Source: Oscillospiraceae bacterium
GTDB taxonomy: Bacteria > Bacillota_A > Clostridia > Oscillospirales > Oscillospiraceae
Assembly (NCBI GenBank): GCA_017415945.1
Contig: JAFQDR010000248.1
Coordinates: 1 to 8,766 of the forward strand
DNA: 8,766 nucleotides
Reading direction: 5' to 3'
Shown one piece after another: positions 1-5,287 of this stretch. The notes beneath the pieces are model-generated. The model was not told where the DNA came from. It made no database searches and saw only the letters and a program-made list of their open reading frames with translations. How positions within the stretch are numbered: the first letter of the stretch is position 1; each line of letters opens with the position of its first letter. Position numbers and translations under genes: made by a program.

Positions 1-149
1 AGAGAGCCGAGAATTACGGCGATGATTACTTTTACACCTTCGGAGATGTAGAAGTCGCCGTTCTCGTTATCGAGAGCCTGCTTTGCGGATGCCTTGAGGT
101 TCTTTACCTTTGCGGAAGCTGCGGTCATGAGATTCTTGAAGTTTTTCAT
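1..149 (-). CDS. Flp-like (type IVc) prepilin, 3' end beyond the left edge
   Basis: The first 49 residues are visible. They read as a lysine- and alanine-rich amphipathic leader of about 30 residues, then NGDFYISEG, then a hydrophobic helix (VIIAVILG) that continues off the window. This is the layout of the small Flp-like pilins (DUF6133/Flp1 type) found beside tad genes in Clostridia. A plausible peptidase cut is after Gly31, although the Glu falls at +6 rather than the usual +5. The ATG at 149 has AAAGGA (163-158) eight bases upstream. An in-frame ATG at 212 would add 21 residues but has no ribosome binding site. Codons are strongly biased (AAC, TTC, ATC, CTC, GAC), unlike the neighbours, which suits an abundant structural protein. 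It is probably the pilus subunit assembled by the machinery encoded upstream. The family call rests on layout and context, since the mature part is not visible. Confidence 0.75.
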   Translation of the reverse strand, partial: MKNFKNLMTAASAKVKNLKASAKQALDNENGDFYISEGVKVIIAVILGS

Positions 150-211
150 AAGTATAATCCTTTCGTTTTTGAAAAATTGATTTGGTTTTATGTTCAGGCT
201 GGGCCGTTTCA

Positions 212-233
212 TGTCAGCGTTATGTAACTGACA
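212..233. repeat. Inverted repeat TGTCAG-N10-CTGACA
   Basis: A perfect 6-base inverted repeat (212-217 and 228-233) separated by 10 bases. It sits about 60 bases upstream of the pilin start and just pilin-side of the 241-265 repeat copy. A second, overlapping dyad GTTA/TAAC (219-222 and 225-228) lies inside it. It could be an operator for a dimeric regulator or an RNA hairpin. It has no T-run, so it is not a terminator. Confidence 0.45.
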
Positions 234-240
234 ATCCACA

Positions 241-265
241 AACACTTTTTATAGTCTTATGTGTG
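241..265 (-). repeat. Split direct repeat, copy B (pilin-proximal)
   Basis: Read on the plus strand this is AACACTTTTT, five spacer bases, then CTTATGTGTG. The same two 10-base blocks recur in the same order at 340-366 with a 7-base spacer. The inner TTATGTGT is flanked by AGTC (253-256) and GACT (265-268), which are complementary, so on the minus-strand RNA it becomes an ACACAUAA loop closed by 4 pairs and followed by AAAAAGUGUU. Confidence 0.6.
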
Positions 266-271
266 ACTGTG

Positions 272-291
272 CCGGAAGAAAAGACTTCCGG
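272..291. repeat. Inverted repeat CCGGAAG-N6-CTTCCGG
   Basis: A perfect 7-base stem (272-278 with 285-291) and a 6-base loop. On either strand it is not followed by a clear T-run, so it does not look like an intrinsic terminator. It lies immediately transcript-upstream of repeat copy B. Confidence 0.55.
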
Positions 292-327
292 AGATTTCAA
301 CCCAACTTATAATTGAGTCTACTTTCC

Positions 328-339
328 GGGAAAATTCCC
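328..339. repeat. Short dyad GGGAA-AA-TTCCC
   Basis: A 5-base inverted repeat with only two loop bases. It is more plausible as a protein-binding dyad than as an RNA hairpin. It directly abuts repeat copy A, as the TGTCAG dyad lies near copy B. Confidence 0.3.
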
Positions 340-366
340 AACACTTTTTTGACCTGCTTATGTGTG
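340..366 (-). repeat. Split direct repeat, copy A (operon-proximal)
   Basis: Read on the plus strand this is AACACTTTTT, seven spacer bases (TGACCTG), then CTTATGTGTG. Both blocks are identical to copy B, with copy starts 99 bases apart. The flanks of TTATGTGT are again complementary but with different bases: TGC (355-357) with GCA (366-368), extended to GAC (351-353) with GTC (369-371) across one bulged base. The conserved loop with changed but still pairing flanks suggests RNA structure rather than simple duplication. Confidence 0.6.
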
Positions 367-370
367 CAGT

Positions 371-401
371 CTGAATGGTATTTTGTCGGCTATTCAGTAC
401 C
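371..401 (-). repeat. Two interleaved inverted repeats
   Basis: CTGAAT (371-376) is complementary to ATTCAG (392-397), and GGTA (377-380) is complementary to TACC (398-401). The two pairings are interleaved with no linker between them, so both cannot easily form at once. They could be alternatives. Chance is possible for the 4-base pair, less so for the 6-base pair. Confidence 0.35.
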
Positions 402-420
402 ACCGATTGAGATGTATAAT

Positions 421-444
421 GAAAATATTCGGGCAGCTACGCCC
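421..444 (-). terminator. Weak terminator-like hairpin after the tad operon
   Basis: On the minus strand a GGGC/GCCC stem (444-431, extendable by one G-U pair) is followed by GAATATTTTC. The stem is short and the T-run is interrupted, so termination would be inefficient. It is the only terminator-like element between the last operon gene and the pilin. Confidence 0.3.
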
Positions 445-470
445 TAAGTGAACCCTCTCCGATATTCCAT
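444..470 (-). CDS. Possible 8-codon mini-ORF (MEYRRGFT)
   Basis: An ATG at 470 follows a consensus AGGAGG by 8 bases, three bases after the stop of the 32-residue gene, and the frame closes at a TAG (446-444) after 8 codons. The start codon lies in a possible CCGAT/ATCGG hairpin (473-469 with 463-459), and the stop abuts the terminator-like hairpin. It may be a leader peptide, the remnant of a decayed gene, or chance. The perfect ribosome binding site is the only strong argument for translation. In-frame translation past the TAG reaches another stop within 18 codons. Confidence 0.25.
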   Translation of the reverse strand: MEYRRGFT

Positions 471-473
471 CGG

Positions 474-572
474 TCAGTCCTCCTTACCTGTAATATGATT
501 TATCTGAAAGAGGCACATGGTAATAACACCAACCATGCCTCCTACAGCACAACCAATAATGAATGGAATCAT
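474..572 (-). CDS. 32-residue membrane miniprotein, DUF3789-like
   Basis: The product begins MIPFIIGCAVGGMVGVITMC and ends in a short charged tail, GKED. One glycine-rich membrane helix fills residues 3-23, with the GGMVGV..MCL pattern of the DUF3789 family, small proteins common in Firmicute accessory regions and of unknown function. GGAGG (581-577) lies four bases before the ATG and only one base after the TadC-like stop, so it is translationally coupled to the tad operon. The strong binding site, hydrophobic helix and family-like pattern make it real despite its size. Possible roles include a membrane chaperone or regulator of the pilus platform, but that is only inference from position. 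Confidence 0.7.
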   Translation of the reverse strand: MIPFIIGCAVGGMVGVITMCLFQINHITGKED

Positions 573-582
573 AAAACCTCCG

Positions 583-1464
583 TCAGAACAGTACGCCAAT
601 CGAGGATACTACCTCGGTGACAAGTACCACGATATAGATAAGCAAAATGCAAATCATCATAAACATCGAATATTTCTGCATTGCTCTCGGGCGCTTGAGA
701 GCCTCTTTTTTGAGGTTTGCCTGTTCAACTTGGCGCATATCGAAGCAAATCATCTTGAAGAATACGCGCTGATCGTCTCCTCGAAGTGTGCCGAGCAAAC
801 CTCGGACCACCTCCGACATCATCGGGCTGCCGATACGTTTCTCAAGCTGATATAATGCTTTTTCATAGTTACCGGTACGCATATCCGCAATGGTACGGTC
901 AAGTTCCTCGGCGAAGTCCTTTTCCGCCACGTTGCGGTATGTGGTGAACATACGGAGTATATCTCGGTCGGTTTCAAGTCCCTGTGAGATGGCAGCAGCA
1001 AAACGAGGAATTTCTGCCTCAATTCGCTTTTTGCGCTTTTTCATAAAGTCGATGACTTCCTGATATTTCACAAATCCCATCAAGCATCCGAGTGCGATAC
1101 CGAGAATCATAAAGAGCGGACTGATGATAGCCACAGGGATAAAAGCAAGAATGATCAAGAGTCCGCGTGCTGCAGCAGATGCGACATAGGTTTCAGGCGT
1201 CTGATTGATTCCGGAAAGATGCAGTGCATTTTCAAGTTCCGATCGCTTCAATGGATCAAGTCTTATCATACCGGAGAACATAGATGCAACCTTGGAAATA
1301 TACACATCTCCCAGCATCTCTTTTCGGGATCCTTCACGCCGTCCGGAGAGAATCATCATTTTGGATGTCTGTCTGGTTGGTATATCCTTGCCTACACAGA
1401 TGAAATTATAGCAAGCCACACCGGTGAGTACGGCGGCAAGAAGAAGTAGTACAATCGCTCCCAT
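583..1464 (-). CDS. tadC: TadC-like inner-membrane platform protein (GspF family)
   Basis: A 293-residue membrane protein with an N-terminal helix (about 3-19), a hydrophobic hairpin (about 101-132), a basic stretch (KKRKKR, 142-147), a cytoplasmic helical domain typical of GspF/T2SSF proteins (about 150-255) and a C-terminal helix (about 268-291). In Tad systems the TadB/TadC pair forms the platform on which the TadA motor acts. The ATG at 1464 has AAAGGGGG upstream and lies three bases after the TadB-like stop. The N-terminal region is shorter and less typical than in proteobacterial TadC, so assignment as TadC rather than a second TadB rests on gene order (A-B-C). Confidence 0.82.
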   Translation of the reverse strand: MGAIVLLLLAAVLTGVACYNFICVGKDIPTRQTSKMMILSGRREGSRKEMLGDVYISKVASMFSGMIRLDPLKRSELENALHLSGINQTPETYVASAAARGLLIILAFIPVAIISPLFMILGIALGCLMGFVKYQEVIDFMKKRKKRIEAEIPRFAAAISQGLETDRDILRMFTTYRNVAEKDFAEELDRTIADMRTGNYEKALYQLEKRIGSPMMSEVVRGLLGTLRGDDQRVFFKMICFDMRQVEQANLKKEALKRPRAMQKYSMFMMICILLIYIVVLVTEVVSSIGVLF

Positions 1465-1467
1465 ACC

Positions 1468-2397
1468 TTAGCCCCCTTTGTACTCAATTGGCTTCGATAG
1501 CTTCATAACACGCATCAGTGAGAAGAACACAATTGCAGCACAGACTGCAAGGCAGATCTTGCCTTGTGTTGTATAAAGCAGTGTGTTGAACCACTCGCGG
1601 TTAATGAAATACAGAAGCGGTATGTTGCAGGTCACAAGTCCTGCCATCATAAAGGCTTCGCGCTTTGCCTCTCCGATGTTGTTGTCAAGCTCTGCCTGAA
1701 CAGTGCGCACATCGGAGAACTTCTGAATAGAATTCAAAAGCGTATTCTTCATCGTGCGGTCGGACTGACATCGGATGAGTGTATTTACCCATTCGTGAAA
1801 AATAACATTGGGAATTTTCAGTTTCAATCTGTTCAAAGCTGACACTGTGTTTGCGTTGATATGCTCGGATTCTGCAATGAACTCCTCAAAATGCACGCGG
1901 ACAGGAGGATTAATGGAATCGATTTTCTCTTTCACCGATGCCAGAATGTCCTCGGTACGCATGTATGAGGTTGTGATAATCGAAAGAGCTGTTTCAAGCT
2001 CGGCATTCAGTTTCTTTTTATATGCCGTCGCCGTTGAGCGAACATAGAATACGGGAATGTAGGCAAAAGCAATACCGAACACGGGAACAAGAAACACATT
2101 CCCAAGCAAAAGTGCAAGCAGAACACCAACGGCAAAGCAAACAACAGCGATTTTCTTCACCGTTTCGAATTGGTTTTCGCGTCCCATTGCCTTGAGAATC
2201 TGTTCGACCTCGTAGCTTTCACGGCGAAAGAATCCGCTTGGCGTATTTCCACTCATGACCTCAAGATCGTCGGTAAGTGTGGACTTGCCATCACCCTTGA
2301 CCATACGGCTGAACAACCCGGTAAAACGGATATCGAACACCATCACGATGCCGATGACAAGAAGAATGAATACAGATAAACTAAGCCATATCGTCAT
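1468..2397 (-). CDS. tadB: TadB-like inner-membrane platform protein (GspF family)
   Basis: A 309-residue protein with an N-terminal membrane helix (2-20), a two-helix hydrophobic block (about 83-118), a cytoplasmic helical domain (about 125-245) and two C-terminal helices (about 248-264 and 280-297). This is the TadB layout, and the gene directly follows TadA. I choose the ATG at 2397 because AGGAGA lies six bases upstream and the protein then begins with its membrane helix. An upstream in-frame ATG at 2526 would add 43 residues that are only the out-of-frame reading of the TadA C-terminus. The start overlaps the tadA stop by 17 bases, implying translational coupling. Confidence 0.85.
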   Translation of the reverse strand: MTIWLSLSVFILLVIGIVMVFDIRFTGLFSRMVKGDGKSTLTDDLEVMSGNTPSGFFRRESYEVEQILKAMGRENQFETVKKIAVVCFAVGVLLALLLGNVFLVPVFGIAFAYIPVFYVRSTATAYKKKLNAELETALSIITTSYMRTEDILASVKEKIDSINPPVRVHFEEFIAESEHINANTVSALNRLKLKIPNVIFHEWVNTLIRCQSDRTMKNTLLNSIQKFSDVRTVQAELDNNIGEAKREAFMMAGLVTCNIPLLYFINREWFNTLLYTTQGKICLAVCAAIVFFSLMRVMKLSKPIEYKGG

Positions 2398-3763
2398 CTT
2401 GCTCTCCTTTCGTAAAAATGCCAAGCTCCCTCGCAGAGATGCCGTTTTCGAGCATCCTGCGGCGCAGTGTTTCGGATATATTCTCGCACTGCTTATGTCT
2501 GCCGATGATTTTTGCTTTGCCGTCAACTTCGGAAATATTATCGGTCACATTGTATCGGAACAATGTGCGGTATATGGGCTTACCGTCGGAAAAGTCCTCG
2601 CCCTCAATGATTTCCATGATCTTTCGGGATCCGTCGTCCAACTGCTTCGTGTACACGATTACGGGAAATGCTTCTACCATAATCTGCATGAGCACATCGT
2701 CCGCCATCTGGTATTTTCGCCTCGCAAGTGTCATCATACGGCGGTATGAGGATATTCCGCTGTTTGAGTGAATGGTGGTAAGGCAGGTATGCCCTGTTCG
2801 GCTCGCTTCTGCAACCGACATACATTCTGCAGCTGCACGGATCTCACCGACACCGATCACGTTGGGGTGCTTACGAAGAACTCTTTCCAATAGAAAATCC
2901 TGGTCGATATCCAGTTCCTCATTTTCGTTGGGACGAGTCAACAGGTGGCATACACTATTGAGAATGTTGCCGTGCTCATCCCGTTTTACCAGATTGAACT
3001 CACGGCTGCCGTCCTCAATGGTGATCAGACGGCGATTGTCCGGAACCGTGGATAAGAGCCATGCCATAATGGTGGTTTTACCTGAACCTGTTGCACCTGC
3101 AATACAGACGGACACGCCGTATCGAACACAAGCCGTAAGGAAAGCCAGCATTTCCTTTGTGGCACTGCCGCTTTTCAAAAGCTTGTCAGCTGTAACGGTC
3201 TGTTGATTGACAATACGAATTGAGGCATTGACGCCTACATCCGCATCTACAAGAGGAGTTTTATCCACAGAAATACGGATGTTTTTATCAATATGACCGA
3301 GAACGGAAGGCATGGTATCGTCAATAATCATGCCGCAAGAGGAAAGCATACGGCGCATTACGTCGATAGCCTGTCCCGGTGTGGCGAATTTATCGGGAAT
3401 CTTCATACTTCTGCCGCCAGACATAATAACCTCGATATCGTTATAGGCGTTGATGTTTACTTCCTCCACCCCTTCCATGTAGATCCACTTCTTGAGGAAG
3501 GAGTATCCCGCCATATCGTTGTAAAGACGATCGGTCAGCTCATCTAAGGTATAGTAACCGACCGAATACTGGTTTTTTATTAGATATTGCCTGATGATAT
3601 TGCGAACCAGTTCAGGAGCACCCTTGTCGTTTGAGGTGATGGCAGCAGAATGTTTTTCGGTGATGAACTTCTGAATCTCACTTAAAAGCTCCTCATAGGG
3701 CTTATCCTTTGCCTGTGATTCAGAGAAGAAAATATTATTCAGTGTGTGCTTGTTCGTCTGCAT
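2381..3763 (-). CDS. tadA: Tad pilus motor ATPase TadA/CpaF
   Basis: A secretion ATPase of the GspE/VirB11 superfamily, 460 residues from the ATG at 3763. Walker A is GATGSGKT (223-230), followed by the acidic box ITIEDGSREF (247-256), the Walker B region NVIGVGEIR (301-309) and the histidine box TTIHS (329-333). The N-terminal part (about 20-200) matches the TadA/CpaF leader domain. It would hydrolyse ATP in the cytoplasm to extend (or retract) the pilus through TadB/TadC. The chosen ATG has GAGGG five bases upstream. An in-frame GTG at 3775 is possible but poorly spaced. The start lies 29 bases inside the preceding ATPase gene. All catalytic motifs look intact. Confidence 0.95.
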   Translation of the reverse strand: MQTNKHTLNNIFFSESQAKDKPYEELLSEIQKFITEKHSAAITSNDKGAPELVRNIIRQYLIKNQYSVGYYTLDELTDRLYNDMAGYSFLKKWIYMEGVEEVNINAYNDIEVIMSGGRSMKIPDKFATPGQAIDVMRRMLSSCGMIIDDTMPSVLGHIDKNIRISVDKTPLVDADVGVNASIRIVNQQTVTADKLLKSGSATKEMLAFLTACVRYGVSVCIAGATGSGKTTIMAWLLSTVPDNRRLITIEDGSREFNLVKRDEHGNILNSVCHLLTRPNENEELDIDQDFLLERVLRKHPNVIGVGEIRAAAECMSVAEASRTGHTCLTTIHSNSGISSYRRMMTLARRKYQMADDVLMQIMVEAFPVIVYTKQLDDGSRKIMEIIEGEDFSDGKPIYRTLFRYNVTDNISEVDGKAKIIGRHKQCENISETLRRRMLENGISARELGIFTKGEQDDDMA

Positions 3764-4517
3764 TCTCGCCCTCACTTCCTACAATTCTGTTTCGCACCCT
3801 GCGAAGTGACGCCACATACTTATCCGAGCAGTATTTACCTGCACCGAATATAACGCCCTCGGTGGCTGCACGATCAATTTCCTTACTCCAAGGCAGAAGC
3901 CCGTCTAAGTGACCGAAAACATGCTCCATTTCATCGATGGCATAATACGGTCTGGCATTTCCGGCAAGCAGTATGTGCTTGTCAGCTTTGAATTTTTCTC
4001 CCGCAAGCAAAGGCATTTGTGCCTTACGGTAGCTGACACCGCGAAGATCTGCAGAAAATACACCGACTACAACATCGGCAAGTTCGATCGCTGCAGGAGT
4101 AAACAAATCGGTAATGCGCGATGTACAGTCGATAATGATGTAATCGACCATACCTGCACATACATCAATGAATTCCTTGATTTTATCGAAATTAGTATCT
4201 GGATAGGACAGCGGCATATCACCCGAAGCATAGCCAAGTACGCCGATGAAGGGATAGCTCTTCAGCACCTTCACTCTGGCAGCGATAATGCTGTTGTTGA
4301 TTTCCGCCGAGGTGAGGATATGACCGATGGACATATGATTCTCAATATTCTCGTTGGGGAACCATACGGGAAGCATTGGGACGGTGATATCGGGTGAAAT
4401 GATGATAGCTTTGGACTTATCTCTGGTGAGATACCTCGCAAGGATCGCTGAAAAGGTGGACTTACCGCTTCCCGGACTGCCCCATACGGCAATAACGGAG
4501 GATTTGTCGGTACGCAT
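3735..4517 (-). CDS. CpaE/TadZ-like P-loop ATPase (MinD/ParA superfamily)
   Basis: A 260-residue soluble ATPase with P-loop GSPGSGKST at residues 13-21 and a Walker B-like strand VDYIIID ending at Asp130. The ParA/MinD superfamily usually has KGGxGKT with a signature lysine at the start of the loop; here that position is Gly13, so the deviant lysine is absent. In tad operons CpaE/TadZ locates the apparatus in the cell. The gene sits between the SAF protein and TadA, the usual place. Its ATG overlaps the previous stop by one base (TAATG), with GGAGG seven bases upstream. Unlike many CpaE proteins there is no N-terminal receiver-like domain. The family fit is good; the exact role is inferred. 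Confidence 0.82.
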   Translation of the reverse strand: MRTDKSSVIAVWGSPGSGKSTFSAILARYLTRDKSKAIIISPDITVPMLPVWFPNENIENHMSIGHILTSAEINNSIIAARVKVLKSYPFIGVLGYASGDMPLSYPDTNFDKIKEFIDVCAGMVDYIIIDCTSRITDLFTPAAIELADVVVGVFSADLRGVSYRKAQMPLLAGEKFKADKHILLAGNARPYYAIDEMEHVFGHLDGLLPWSKEIDRAATEGVIFGAGKYCSDKYVASLRRVRNRIVGSEGENADEQAHTE

Positions 4518-5287
4518 TACGGCACCTCCGTCTCAAAAGGAAATGGCTCCGATTCACTTTCTGCTTCCTGCATCTCCTTCTCGATTGCAATCCGTTCAAG
4601 GATCTCATCCTGTTCTGCAAGAAGCTTCTTTGCCTCCTTAGCATCGCCTCTTGATACAAGGACAATATGCATGGGGCCATCGTTCTCCAGCTCAATCATC
4701 CTTGCCGCCTGTGTGTAGTCTGCAAGGAAGGTAAGCGTGGATGCCATGCGTGATTCGTCACCGATCGCATCTTCGATATTGGTTCCGTTTGCATTGGATA
4801 CGGCAATGATGCGAACATACTGCAGCTCCTCAACCTTTTCTGCGCCTTCCTCAGTCATACGGTAAATGCCGACAATATCATCGGTGCGAAGCTTATTGGA
4901 CAGGATACCGGCAAGAGACTGAACCGACATGGAAATGGCAATCTTGTCATCGGGAAGCTTGCTTAATATAAGATCCTTTTCAGGAGAAGTTGCGGATACC
5001 TTTGCGGACAGGAAATAGTCGCCCACAACCATATCGGTCAGCGCAAATTTTCCGACCACCTGAGAAGCATCCACGGCTACATCAGCAGGAAAGCCGTAGT
5101 TTACCACCTCGGCGAGTTCGATATGTTCGGCAGTAATAACGGTTCCTTTGGTAATGGGTGCTTTTACACGTACAATATTCATCTTCGCATTGGAACCGCT
5201 TAAAATCGTCGGAATACCTACGAGGGCAATCACCGCTGCCAGAGCGATACTGATAATGCCAAAAAGCAATCGTTTATTCATCTTCAT
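4517..5287 (-). CDS. cpaB: CpaB/RcpC-like SAF-domain Flp pilus assembly protein
   Basis: A 256-residue protein with one N-terminal membrane helix (about 7-29), a SAF domain (about 38-100: IVRVKAPITKGTVITAEHI and onwards) and an extracytoplasmic domain ending in an acidic, proline-containing tail (ESESEPFPFETEVP). CpaB/RcpC proteins in diderms act in the periplasm near the secretin. Here no secretin is visible, and the protein probably sits on the outer face of the membrane around the pilus base. The ATG overlaps the stop of the S-layer-homology gene (ATGA), with GGAGG ten bases upstream, so translation is coupled. Confidence 0.85.
   Translation of the reverse strand: MKMNKRLLFGIISIALAAVIALVGIPTILSGSNAKMNIVRVKAPITKGTVITAEHIELAEVVNYGFPADVAVDASQVVGKFALTDMVVGDYFLSAKVSATSPEKDLILSKLPDDKIAISMSVQSLAGILSNKLRTDDIVGIYRMTEEGAEKVEELQYVRIIAVSNANGTNIEDAIGDESRMASTLTFLADYTQAARMIELENDGPMHIVLVSRGDAKEAKKLLAEQDEILERIAIEKEMQEAESESEPFPFETEVP

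Larger units (their letters stand above)
150..443 (-). promoter_or_regulatory. Intergenic leader region upstream of the pilin gene
   Basis: No convincing gene lies in these 294 bases. They contain two copies of a split 10+10-base repeat and four inverted repeats (listed separately), all between the end of the tad operon and the pilin start. A weak promoter candidate on the minus strand pairs CTGACA (217-212) with CATAAA (192-187), spacer 19, which is longer than ideal. A perfect consensus promoter is not visible. The region must hold the pilin promoter if the pilin is transcribed separately, and may be a long structured 5' untranslated region. Which of these is true cannot be decided from sequence alone. 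Confidence 0.5.

Noticed and set aside
150..212. In-frame upstream start of the pilin at 212
   Set aside because: It adds 21 residues but has no ribosome binding site, whereas the ATG at 149 follows AAAGGA at good spacing.
272..291. CCGGAAG hairpin as an intrinsic terminator
   Set aside because: No T-run follows the stem on either strand.
151..420. TATAAT-like boxes on the plus strand (153-158, 309-314 and 415-420)
   Set aside because: None has a -35-like box at suitable spacing and no plus-strand gene follows.
150..443. Cyclic-di-GMP (GEMM) or preQ1 riboswitch in the pilin leader
   Set aside because: The conserved GEMM core bases are absent. The A-rich tail after each small hairpin recalls preQ1-I, but the loop-tail pairing (ACAC with GUGU) would have the wrong linker lengths.
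150..473. CRISPR array, tRNA or insertion sequence in the gene-poor stretch
   Set aside because: There are only two imperfect repeat copies with unequal spacers, no cloverleaf and no transposase or terminal repeats.
2398..2526. Longer TadB start at 2526
   Set aside because: The extra 43 residues are an out-of-frame reading of the TadA C-terminus; the ATG at 2397 has a strong binding site and puts a membrane helix first.
2255..2749. Plus-strand open frame of 164 codons across tadB and tadA
   Set aside because: It runs antisense to the conserved TadA C-terminus and TadB N-terminus and has no recognisable domain.
3909..4397. Plus-strand open frame of 162 codons
   Set aside because: It is antisense to the CpaE-like ATPase, which has intact motifs and a coupled start.
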